Below, in pieces: positions 8,450 through 15,186 of a DNA stretch of 16,524 nt. The translations under genes were made by a program, and so were the position numbers. Position 1 is the stretch's first letter; every line of letters begins with the position of its first letter. This DNA is from JBBDWK01 sp040902885. GTDB taxonomy: Bacteria; Acidobacteriota; Terriglobia; Bryobacterales; Bryobacteraceae. Location: positions 1 through 16,524 of the forward strand of contig JBBDWK010000091.1 in NCBI GenBank assembly GCA_040902885.1, written 5' to 3'. The notes below the pieces were generated by a model. It saw only the letters and a list, made by a program, of their open reading frames with translations. It was not told the DNA's origin and made no database searches.

Positions 8450-8542
8450 CGTACGGGCAGCCTTTCCTTTGAAAGTAAGACGTTGAATAAGAGGAGAAGT
8501 GCCGTGCCAGACTTAGTGCTTATGAGCTTTGAAACTTTTTGA

Positions 8543-8571
8543 TTGACAACCTCCCAGAGTGATGCTATTTT
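8543..8571 (+). promoter_or_regulatory. blaI operon promoter
   Basis: A perfect TTGACA (8543-8548) and a TATTTT -10 box (8566-8571) are separated by 17 bases. The start would fall near 8578. The -10 lies inside the first BlaI-type operator (8563-8578), so repressor binding would directly block polymerase. On the other strand the -35 region reads TGTCAA, and a weak minus-strand promoter for the divergent permease could overlap it. Confidence 0.75.
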
Positions 8572-8578
8572 TCTAGCA
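8563..8578. promoter_or_regulatory. BlaI-type operator 1
   Basis: TGCTATTTTTCTAGCA has 5-bp inverted arms TGCTA/TAGCA around six bases. BlaI/MecI repressors bind short inverted repeats in duplicate at their own promoters. This copy covers the -10 box, and the second copy begins 19 bases further on. Confidence 0.75.
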
Positions 8579-8581
8579 ACG

Positions 8582-8597
8582 TGCTATTTTTTTAGCA
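8582..8597. promoter_or_regulatory. BlaI-type operator 2
   Basis: TGCTATTTTTTTAGCA has the same arms and spacer length as the first operator, with centres 19 bases apart (nearly two helical turns). It lies in the untranslated leader between the predicted start of transcription and the ribosome site of blaI. Confidence 0.75.
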
Positions 8598-8609
8598 TAA
8601 AGGTTTGTC

Positions 8610-8999
8610 ATGGCAAAACAACCCTTCGTTCATCTCAGCCGCCGCGAGCGGCAGATTATGGATATTCTCTACCGGCGCGGCCGGGCGACCGCCGCGGAGG
8701 TGCGTGAGGCGATGCCCGAAAGTCCCGGTTATTCCGCCGTCCGGGCGATGCTGCGGGTGCTGGAGCAGAAAGGACAGGTCAAGCACGAGGAGAAAGGCTT
8801 GCGATACGTCTTTCTGCCCAGGACGCCGCCGGACCAGGCCAAACGCTCGGCGCTGGCGCACCTGGTGGACACCTTTTTCAACGGCTCCGCCGAGCAGGCT
8901 GTCGCCGCACTGCTGGACGCCCCGGCAGCTAAACTTTCCCCCGAGGAACTGGACCGCATGGCGGCGCTCATCGAGAACGCCCGGAAAGAGGAACGGTGA
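8610..8999 (+). CDS. BlaI/MecI/CopY-family transcriptional repressor
   Basis: This is a 129-residue cytoplasmic winged-helix repressor of the BlaI/MecI family, full length for the family. The N-terminal helix-turn-helix shows LSRRERQIMDILYRRGRATAAEVREAM, then SAVRAMLRVLEQKGQVKHE for the recognition helix and GLRYVFLPR for the wing. The C-terminal part (ALAHLVDTFFNGSAEQAVAALL) is the dimerisation helix region. The protein should bind as a dimer to the paired TGCTA/TAGCA operators directly upstream and repress the operon. In the well-studied bla and mec systems repression is lifted when an M56 receptor triggers cleavage of the repressor, and the next gene encodes such a peptidase. ATG 8610 has AAAGG just upstream. 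Its stop overlaps the start of the peptidase gene (TGATG), indicating translational coupling. There is no beta-lactamase gene in view, so a beta-lactam role is not implied. Confidence 0.95.
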   Translation: MAKQPFVHLSRRERQIMDILYRRGRATAAEVREAMPESPGYSAVRAMLRVLEQKGQVKHEEKGLRYVFLPRTPPDQAKRSALAHLVDTFFNGSAEQAVAALLDAPAAKLSPEELDRMAALIENARKEER

Positions 9000-10558
9000 T
9001 GACGAGCGGACTTTTTTTGATGGAGCTTGCGCTCAAGAGCAGCCTGATTCTGCTGACCGGTTTTGCCTTGGCCCGGATGCTCGCCCGTGCCTCGGCGGCG
9101 ACGCGGCACGTCGTCTGGGGATTGCTGCTGGCGAGCCTCATCGTGCTGCCCTTCCTCAGCCTGACGGTGCCCAAGCTTGACGTGCCTACGCCGCAAGCGC
9201 TCCAGTCGTATCCGATTGCGCCCTTTGCCGCCCCCTCGGAACTGCCGCCGCAACGGAGCTTGGATGTCATACGGTTCGTGTGGTTCGGCGGCATCCTGCT
9301 GGCGCTGCTCCGCCTGCTGCATGGGCTGCGGAAGGTGCAGCGGATGGTACACACCGGGCGACCCGTCGCGGAGGAGTCCTGGAAGAAGCTGCTGGCCGAC
9401 CTGTCCCTGGAAACGCCAGTGGCTCTCCTCGAAACCGACAGAACGCTCGCGCCAATGGCCTGGACGCTGCCCCGCGCGGCGATCCTGCTTCCCATACAAG
9501 CCCGGGACTGGCCGCTTGAACGGAGGCGCGTTGTTCTGCTGCACGAGCTCGCGCATCTGAAGCGCCGGGACTGCCTGACCCAGCTTCTCGCCCGGCTGGT
9601 CTGCTGCGTTTACTGGTTCCAGCCGCTGGCGTGGTTGGCCGCGCGCCGCTTCGCTCTCGAGCAGGAGCGCGCCTGCGATGACATGGTGCTGGCGCACGGA
9701 ACCGTGCCCTCGGACTACGCCGGCCATCTTCTGGAAGTGGCGCGGGCGATGGGATCGCGCGAGCGCCATGGAATGGCCGCGCTGGCGATGGCGCGCCGCT
9801 CGCAACTCGAAGGGCGTCTGCTCGCGATACTGGACCGGGGCCTGCGGCGGCGGGTTCATCGGCTGACGGCGATCGCAACCGGCCTCGCGCTATTCGCGCT
9901 CGTTCTGGCGGTATCGGCCGCAAGGCCCGGCGCGGCATCCGGTCCGGCGGGGGGCTTGTCGGGAACCATATACGACGGAACGGGCGTCGTTCCCGGAGCG
10001 ACGGTAATCGTGCGCAACTCCTTGAGCGGCGCCGAACGGAAGACGGCCTCCGGCCAGACCGGCCACTACTCACTGCCCGATCTTCCCGCCGGGCGCTACC
10101 AGCTCGAGGTGCAAGTTCCCGGTTTCGCCGTCTATCAGTCCGGCAACCTGAATCTGCACGCGGGCTCGGTACAGCGCGAGGATGTTGTTCTGCGCCTGGG
10201 CACAATCAGGGAAAGAGTGGAGGTGGTGGAGCGGGGCGTTCCCCGGCCTGCGTCCTCGGGGCCGCGAAGAATTCGCGTGGGAGGAAACGTGCAAGCCACC
10301 AGGCTGCTGCACACGAGACGGCCGCGTTATCCTCCTGAAGCGCGCGAGCAGGGTGTGGAGGGCGTGGTGGTGCTGCACGCCATCATCCGAAGAGACGGCG
10401 AGCTGGGAGAAGTGCGCCTGCTCTCCTCTTCGCATCCCGCGCTCGCTGCCGCGGCTCAGGAAAGCCTTTCCGGCTGGCGCTATCAGCCAACGCTGTTAAA
10501 CGGAGAGCCGGTCGAGGTGGAAACAACCATCTCAATCCACTTCCGGCTCGCTCAGTAG
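8999..10558 (+). CDS. M56 (BlaR1-like) membrane metalloprotease fused to carboxypeptidase-regulatory-like and TonB C-terminal domains
   Basis: This 519-residue receptor-like protease begins with hydrophobic helices at about 10-30, 37-57 and 90-108. A cytoplasmic zinc protease core carries HELAH at 182-186 and the downstream acidic motif EQERACDD at 221-228. A further helix lies at about 288-310. Beyond it, outside the membrane, are a beta-sandwich of the CarboxypepD_reg type (about 318-400: GLSGTIYDGTGVVPGATVIV, LPAGRYQLEVQVPGF) and a TonB C-terminal domain (about 424-519: RIRVGGNVQATRLL, RPRYPPEAREQGVEG, WRYQPTLLNGEPVE). In classical BlaR1 the outer part is a penicillin-binding domain; here it is replaced. 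By analogy a ligand or envelope stress sensed outside would activate the protease and inactivate BlaI. The ATG at 8999 overlaps the blaI stop; a GTG at 8996 is also in frame. Confidence 0.9.
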   Translation: MTSGLFLMELALKSSLILLTGFALARMLARASAATRHVVWGLLLASLIVLPFLSLTVPKLDVPTPQALQSYPIAPFAAPSELPPQRSLDVIRFVWFGGILLALLRLLHGLRKVQRMVHTGRPVAEESWKKLLADLSLETPVALLETDRTLAPMAWTLPRAAILLPIQARDWPLERRRVVLLHELAHLKRRDCLTQLLARLVCCVYWFQPLAWLAARRFALEQERACDDMVLAHGTVPSDYAGHLLEVARAMGSRERHGMAALAMARRSQLEGRLLAILDRGLRRRVHRLTAIATGLALFALVLAVSAARPGAASGPAGGLSGTIYDGTGVVPGATVIVRNSLSGAERKTASGQTGHYSLPDLPAGRYQLEVQVPGFAVYQSGNLNLHAGSVQREDVVLRLGTIRERVEVVERGVPRPASSGPRRIRVGGNVQATRLLHTRRPRYPPEAREQGVEGVVVLHAIIRRDGELGEVRLLSSSHPALAAAAQESLSGWRYQPTLLNGEPVEVETTISIHFRLAQ

Positions 10559-10582
10559 CTCAAATCGAAAGGAGTAGTCAAT

Positions 10583-11254
10583 ATGAACGGGAGACGTGTG
10601 CGAATTGTGTCTTTTCTCAGCGCCTGGATGTCCTCGGCCGCTCTGGCGGCGAGCCTCTCGGGCACGGTCTACGACCCCAGCGGCGCGGTGGTGCCCGGCG
10701 CCTCGATCGCTTTGACCGATTCCACGGGCGGAATGCGGCAGTCAACCGCCACGAATGCGGGGCAGTTCTCATTCGCGGACCTGCCTGCGGGCCGCTACGA
10801 TCTGGAAGTCCGCGTACCGGGGTTTGCACCACTGTGGAAGAACATCCAGCTCGAGGAGAACGCCGGGAAAAGCTCCGTCGCCATTCTTCGGATGGGGGTG
10901 GTAACCGAGACTGTGGAAGTCCGCGCGAATGGCGTCCCCGCAAAGACAGCAGGTGCGCCGCGGCGCGTACGAGTGGGTGGCAATGTGCAGGCCACGAAGC
11001 TCATCAGCCAAGTCAGACCGGTCTATCCTGAGCGCGCCCGAGCCGCGGGAGTCGAAGGAACCGTGATCCTTCGAGCGGTGATCCAGAAGGACGGCGCCAT
11101 CGGCGATCTTCTCGCGTTTCCCGGCGCCGAGCCGGACCTCGCCGACGCGGCCGAAACCGCCGTGCGGCAATGGCGTTATTCGCCCACACTGCTCAATGGC
11201 GAGCCGGTGGAAATAGAGACCCACGTCGAGGTGAGGTTCCGCCTGGGAAGTTGA
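10583..11254 (+). CDS. Secreted carboxypeptidase-regulatory-like/TonB C-terminal protein, paralogue of the receptor's outer half
   Basis: This is a 223-residue exported protein. It has a signal peptide (RVRIVSFLSAWMSSAALAAS, about 5-24), a CarboxypepD_reg-like beta-sandwich (about 25-105: LSGTVYDPSGAVVPGASIAL, LPAGRYDLEVRVPGFAP) and a TonB C-terminal domain (about 128-222: RVRVGGNVQATKLISQ, RPVYPERARAAGVEGTVILR, WRYSPTLLNGEPVEIETHVE). The order, spacing and blocks closely match the last 200 residues of the preceding M56 receptor, so it looks like a tandem duplicate of the sensor half that gained a signal peptide. AGGAG at 10570-10574 supports the start, and the gap to the receptor stop is 24 bases, so it belongs to the blaI operon. 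It has no transmembrane helix beyond the signal peptide and so is unlikely to act as an energy-coupling TonB. A role as a soluble binding partner, decoy or envelope scaffold is inferred. Confidence 0.85.
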   Translation: MNGRRVRIVSFLSAWMSSAALAASLSGTVYDPSGAVVPGASIALTDSTGGMRQSTATNAGQFSFADLPAGRYDLEVRVPGFAPLWKNIQLEENAGKSSVAILRMGVVTETVEVRANGVPAKTAGAPRRVRVGGNVQATKLISQVRPVYPERARAAGVEGTVILRAVIQKDGAIGDLLAFPGAEPDLADAAETAVRQWRYSPTLLNGEPVEIETHVEVRFRLGS

Positions 11255-11278
11255 AGCGATCGCGCTGCCACGTATACT
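11251..11278 (+). promoter_or_regulatory. Possible promoter of the dehydrogenase gene
   Basis: TTGAAG (11251-11256) and TATACT (11273-11278) are separated by 16 bases. The -35 hexamer overlaps the stop codon of the upstream gene. A start of transcription near 11285 would give an almost leaderless message beginning at the GTG at 11287, which fits the lack of a good ribosome site there. Confidence 0.5.
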
Positions 11279-11286
11279 GGGGCTTG

Positions 11287-12378
11287 GTGACCGGTCCGGA
11301 AATCATTATTCAGGCGAAAGAATTGACTGCTTTCGCGGAAAACATTCTCGTGGCGCTGAAGGTTCCGCGCGACAGAGCCAGTCTCGCGGCCCAGGTGCTG
11401 ATCGGAGCCAACCTGCGCGGCATCGATTCGCACGGCGTTCAGTTACTCCAGTACTACGCGGGGCAGCTCGAACACGGCGACGTGGACCCGCAAACGGTCG
11501 GGCATGTGATTTCCGAGACAGGCGCATGTCTCCTCTACGATGGCGAGAACGGTCTGGGCCATCCCATCTCGCAAATCTGCTGCAACCACGCGATCCGTCT
11601 GGCCGGAGAGCACGGCCTGGGCATGGTGGTGGTGCGCGAGTCGAATCATTTCGGCGCCGCGTATTTCTGGGCGCGCATGATGTCGGCGACGGGACAGATC
11701 GGCATAGTAATTTGCAACGCCTCGCCGATGGTCCCTCCCTGGCAGGGCAAGGAGACGCGCTTCGGAACCAACCCGATCTGCGTGTCGGTGCCGGGCGGCC
11801 GCGAGGAACCCTGGCTGCTCGATATGGCCACTACTACCGTCGCCGCGGGCAAGCTTTACAAGGCTGGCATCAACGGAGTGGAAACCATACCGGCCGGGTG
11901 GGCGATGGACTCGGACGGCGTCCCCACCACGGACACTCAGAAGGCGCTGAAGGGCCTTCTGATGCCGCTGGGCGGCTACAAAGGCAGCGGTCTGGCAATG
12001 ATGGTGGAGATTCTGTGCGCCGTGCTCAGCGGCGGCGCGATGAGCACGCAGTTGGGCGGCATTCGTCTGCGCGGGCGTCCCATGCGGGTGAACCAGATGT
12101 TCCTGGCCATCGATCCCGCGCGGTTCCTTCCGCTGGGCGAATTCACGGAGCGCATGGACTGGCTGATTCGAACTGTGAAGGCGGCCGCGCCCGCGACCGG
12201 ATACGAAGAGGTGCTGGTGGCGGGCGAGCCCGAGCGGCGTTCCGAGGAAATCCGGAGCAGGGAAGGGATCCCGGTTGGCGCCGGCACCTGGAAGGCGCTG
12301 GGCGAGGTCGCCGGGCGTTACGGAGTGCCTTGCCCGATTGCTGGATCGCAAGTAGACAATCTACATAAAACATCGTAG
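11287..12378 (+). CDS. Malate/L-lactate dehydrogenase family oxidoreductase (Ldh_2)
   Basis: This is a 363-residue cytoplasmic NAD(P)-dependent 2-hydroxyacid dehydrogenase of the YlbC/ComC/AllD type, which is unrelated in fold to classical lactate dehydrogenase. Family blocks are clear: GANLRGIDSHGVQLLQYY with the conserved histidine, LYDGENGLGHPIS, VVVRESNHFGAAYFW, RFGTNPICVSVPGG, LLDMATTTVAAGKL, and LMPLGGYKGSGLAMMVEIL. The family includes malate, sulfolactate, ureidoglycolate and similar dehydrogenases, so the substrate is not fixed. The frame is open upstream to 11170 inside the previous gene, but homology starts around GTG 11287. There is no strong ribosome site; a near-leaderless transcript is possible. 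The last ten or so residues (GSQVDNLHKTS) are encoded by the promoter/operator of the next module, and the TAG stop is part of that promoter's -10 box. The C-terminal tail may therefore be extended relative to relatives. Confidence 0.88.
   Translation: MTGPEIIIQAKELTAFAENILVALKVPRDRASLAAQVLIGANLRGIDSHGVQLLQYYAGQLEHGDVDPQTVGHVISETGACLLYDGENGLGHPISQICCNHAIRLAGEHGLGMVVVRESNHFGAAYFWARMMSATGQIGIVICNASPMVPPWQGKETRFGTNPICVSVPGGREEPWLLDMATTTVAAGKLYKAGINGVETIPAGWAMDSDGVPTTDTQKALKGLLMPLGGYKGSGLAMMVEILCAVLSGGAMSTQLGGIRLRGRPMRVNQMFLAIDPARFLPLGEFTERMDWLIRTVKAAAPATGYEEVLVAGEPERRSEEIRSREGIPVGAGTWKALGEVAGRYGVPCPIAGSQVDNLHKTS
12352..12364. promoter_or_regulatory. PadR-type operator, upstream copy
   Basis: GTAGACAATCTAC is a perfect inverted repeat with arms GTAGA/TCTAC and a 3-bp centre. 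It contains the -35 box TAGACA. It lies within the coding end of the dehydrogenase gene. Confidence 0.7.
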
Positions 12379-12381
12379 AAT
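12353..12381 (+). promoter_or_regulatory. Promoter of the second padR-permease module
   Basis: TAGACA (12353-12358) and TAGAAT (12376-12381) are 17 bases apart; each differs from consensus at one position. Each hexamer overlaps one of two matching inverted repeats. The predicted transcription start, about 12388-12390, is immediately before the ATG of the padR remnant at 12391, so the message would be leaderless. Confidence 0.75.
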
Positions 12382-12388
12382 GTCTACG
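12374..12388. promoter_or_regulatory. PadR-type operator, downstream copy
   Basis: CGTAGAATGTCTACG has 6-bp arms around a 3-bp centre and shares GTAGA/TCTAC with the upstream copy. The centres are 23 bases apart, so two dimers could bind near the same face of the helix and cover both promoter boxes. Confidence 0.7.
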
Positions 12389-12390
12389 CA

Positions 12391-12527
12391 ATGCGTCGTG
12401 ATGCACCTTCCCGCGTTGAGCTGCTGCAAGGCACGCTCGACCTGCTCATCCTCCGCACCCTAAGTGGGACGCCTTCTCCCGCGCCATGGCATTGATTCTG
12501 AATCCAGTCGATCAGGAGGCACAATGA
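12391..12527 (+). pseudogene. padR remnant with the middle of the gene deleted
   Basis: ATG 12391 opens a frame MRRDAPSRVELLQGTLDLL followed by ILRTL, which is the conserved N-terminus of permease-linked PadR proteins. After about 24 codons it runs into unrelated residues and stops at TGA 12493-12495. From 12465 another frame reads WDAFSRAMALILNPVDQEAQ and stops at TGA 12525-12527, overlapping the permease start as ATGA. That peptide is what the C-terminal tail of such a PadR looks like. A functional gene needs about 110 codons, so roughly 65-70 central codons, including the recognition helix and wing, are missing and the ends are out of frame (junction near 12460-12464). The remnant cannot encode a working repressor. 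The 34-residue stub may still be translated and could feed ribosomes to the permease start 28 bases later. Confidence 0.85.
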
Positions 12528-15148
12528 ACTCCTTCTTTCGCAAGCTGCGCTGGTTGACGCAACGGTCTGACAAGGAAGCCGAACTGAACAAGGAGCTTCA
12601 GTTCCACCTGGAGGAAGAAGCGGAACAGCGCCAGGAAGTCGGACTGAGGGAGGACGAGGCCCGATGGGCGGCACACCGCGAGTTGGGCAACCGCGCCCTG
12701 GTGGCGGAGAACGCTCGCACGGCGTGGGGCTGGACGCGACTGGAGCAACTCGCGCGCGATGCCGGCTACGGACTGCGCCAAGTCCGCCGCAATCCATTGT
12801 TCTCAGGGCTAGCAATCGCAACACTGGCGCTCGGGATCGGCGGGATCACGGCGATGTTCAGCGCGTTCGACACGATACTGATTCGTCCTCTCCCTTACGC
12901 CGACGCGGACCATCTCGTCATGATCTGGGACGACTTGAGCCGCGAGGGCTACTCGAAGCGCTTTCCCACGCCCGCCGAATGGTTGGAGTGGCGGCGCCAC
13001 AACACGGTTTTCACCGGCATCGCGGCCACGCAACCGGGAGACGCCACACTCTCCGGCGATTCGGAGCCCGAACAGGTCCCGGCGCGTAAGACGACAGCGA
13101 ATCTTTGGAGTGTACTGGGCGTGAATCCGCTGATCGGGCGGGTGTTCACGGAAGAAGAAGACGTGAAAGGCGTGCGGGTAGTCGTCATCAGCCACGGACT
13201 GTGGCAGCGGCGCTACGGCGGCTCGCCCAATATATTGGGCCGCAAGATCACCGTGAACGACAACCCGCACGAAGTGATCGGCGTCATGCCGCGCGAGTTC
13301 TATTTCATGCCCGCGCGCGACATTGACATCTGGATGCCGGCTTCATTTCCCGCCTGGATGCGAACGAACTTCTCGTGGCACGACGCGCAGGTGGTGGCGC
13401 GGCTGAAGCCCGGCGTGACGCTGGAGCGCGTGAAGGAATCGATGGCGGCATTGAGTATGCAGGTGACGGCAAAGGATTTCAGAGGCCCCCATTCGGTGAT
13501 AGTGACGCCGTTGCGGGAAGAGCTCGCAGGCAAGACACAAACGGCTCTGGTTGTATTGCTGTGCGCGTCGGCGGCGGTCCTTCTCATCGCGTGCGTCAAT
13601 TTGGCGAATCTGCTGATGTCGCGCGGCGCGGTGCGCGGCCGCGAAGTGGCGGTGCGCGCGGCGCTTGGGGCGGGACGCGGAAGACTGGTCGCGCAATTCC
13701 TCACCGAAAGCCTCGTGCTCGCCGGACTCGGCGCCGCCGCCGGACTCGCGCTGGCCGTGCCCGCGATGCGATTCCTTGAGACGCTTGTACCGGAGACCAT
13801 GGGCACAGTGCGTCTGGCGCTCGACTGGCGCGTGCTGGCATTCTCCACTGGCGTAGCCATTACCGCCACGCTGACCTTCGGACTTGCGCCCGCGCTGCAC
13901 GGGTCGCGACTCGCGCCGCAGGACGGGCTGCGAGAAGGAGGGCGCGGCACAGCGGGCGCGCGCAGCCACTGGTTCCAGCATTCGCTCGTCGTCATCGAGA
14001 CAGCCCTCGCCGTGGTGCTGCTGACGAGCGGCGGCCTGCTGCTGCAGACCTTTCAACATCTGCGGAATACCGACCTTGGTATCCGGAGTGAAAGGCTGCT
14101 GACCTTTGAGACCCCGCTGTTCCGCTATCGGGACTTCGACAGGCGCGTGGCCTTTGTCAACGCACAGTTGGAACAAGTCCGCGCAATTCCTGGCGTAGTC
14201 AATGCGGGGGCGATTTCTCGAATTCCACTGACAGCCGCCGACCAGGCGACGTTTTATTTGCTCGCTGGTCAGTCCAGGGATAGTATCCCCGAGCAGGTCG
14301 CGCTCTCGCGCGTGGTCAGTCGCGATTACTTCCGCACCATCGGGGCGGGCCTGCGTGAAGGCCGCTTCTTTGAAATATCCGACCGGCGCTCGGAGTCGCC
14401 AGTGGCGATCGTGAATGAGACCTTTGCCGATCGCAACTTCCCAGGGCGCTCGCCGCTTGGCGCACGACTCAAGTTCGGCCGGCTTAACGAAAAGGGCTAC
14501 TGGTACATCATCGCGGGCGTCGTGAAGGAGATTCGCGATCGCGGGGTGACGGAAGAGTTGAAGCCCACGATCTATCGCCTGCATGAACAGGCCGACCAAA
14601 GCGGAGACCAGCCGAGCGGGATCGTGGTTCGCACAGCGGTGGAGCCGGCGTCGATTGTTTCAGCGGCCCGTCATGCGATCTGGTCCGTCGATAAGAACCA
14701 GCCCATCTGGCGTGTTCAGACTATGGAAGAAATCGTTGACCGCCAATTGTCGACGCTGACGCAGAGTACAACGCTGTTGAGTGCATTCGCTCTGCTCGCA
14801 TTACTCCTCGCGTCGCTCGGATTATACGGAGTACTCTCCTACGCCGTAACGCAACGCACCAACGAGATCGGGGTGCGCATGGCGTTAGGCGCGACTTCCC
14901 GCGAGATATTGCTCTCCTTCGGTAAACGCGGCTTAGCATTGACGCTCACCGGACTCGCCATTGGCTTGGTCCTGGCGGCGATCGCGGCGCGCTCGATGAA
15001 CACCCTGCTCTACGGCTTCCGGCCCGACTACATCCCAACCGGTACCGTGGTATCTCTCATTCTTCTGGCGGTGGCAACTCTGGCCTGTTTTGTTCCCGCG
15101 CGCCGCGCGTCGCGCGTCGATCCGATGATTGCCCTGCGGAATGAATAG
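12524..15148 (+). CDS. ADOP-type ABC permease (MacB_PCD/FtsX duplicated)
   Basis: This is an 874-residue inner-membrane permease of the acidobacterial orphan type. Its N-terminal cytoplasmic segment (1-85) has KEAELNKELQFHLEEEAEQR and GLREDEARWAAHRELG. The first helix is near 89-115 (SGLAIATLALGIGGITAMFS), followed by a MacB-like periplasmic domain, a central membrane cluster including LIACVNLANLLMSRGAVRGR, a second periplasmic domain and the C-terminal FtsX cluster (LYGVLSYAVTQRTNEIGVRM) ending PARRASRVDPMIALRNE. The frame is open from 12464, but ATG 12524 is the start because AGGAGG (12514-12519) lies 4 bases before it and the protein then matches its relatives. The ATG overlaps the stop of the old padR frame (ATGA), the remains of an originally coupled pair. 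With the repressor gene broken, control is either lost or taken over by another PadR acting on the intact operators. No ATPase is nearby. Confidence 0.95.
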   Translation: MNSFFRKLRWLTQRSDKEAELNKELQFHLEEEAEQRQEVGLREDEARWAAHRELGNRALVAENARTAWGWTRLEQLARDAGYGLRQVRRNPLFSGLAIATLALGIGGITAMFSAFDTILIRPLPYADADHLVMIWDDLSREGYSKRFPTPAEWLEWRRHNTVFTGIAATQPGDATLSGDSEPEQVPARKTTANLWSVLGVNPLIGRVFTEEEDVKGVRVVVISHGLWQRRYGGSPNILGRKITVNDNPHEVIGVMPREFYFMPARDIDIWMPASFPAWMRTNFSWHDAQVVARLKPGVTLERVKESMAALSMQVTAKDFRGPHSVIVTPLREELAGKTQTALVVLLCASAAVLLIACVNLANLLMSRGAVRGREVAVRAALGAGRGRLVAQFLTESLVLAGLGAAAGLALAVPAMRFLETLVPETMGTVRLALDWRVLAFSTGVAITATLTFGLAPALHGSRLAPQDGLREGGRGTAGARSHWFQHSLVVIETALAVVLLTSGGLLLQTFQHLRNTDLGIRSERLLTFETPLFRYRDFDRRVAFVNAQLEQVRAIPGVVNAGAISRIPLTAADQATFYLLAGQSRDSIPEQVALSRVVSRDYFRTIGAGLREGRFFEISDRRSESPVAIVNETFADRNFPGRSPLGARLKFGRLNEKGYWYIIAGVVKEIRDRGVTEELKPTIYRLHEQADQSGDQPSGIVVRTAVEPASIVSAARHAIWSVDKNQPIWRVQTMEEIVDRQLSTLTQSTTLLSAFALLALLLASLGLYGVLSYAVTQRTNEIGVRMALGATSREILLSFGKRGLALTLTGLAIGLVLAAIAARSMNTLLYGFRPDYIPTGTVVSLILLAVATLACFVPARRASRVDPMIALRNE

Positions 15149-15186
15149 GGCCGCGCTGGGATATGATCTCTTCTGGTGAACTCCGC

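Noticed and set aside
8610..11254. Beta-lactam resistance operon
   Set aside because: The receptor has no penicillin-binding sensor domain and no beta-lactamase or PBP2a-like gene is present; only the regulatory architecture is shared.
15163..15186. Upstream in-frame ATG of the aminotransferase
   Set aside because: It adds eight residues outside the family's usual N-terminus; ATG 15187 fits homologues better, though the longer start cannot be excluded.
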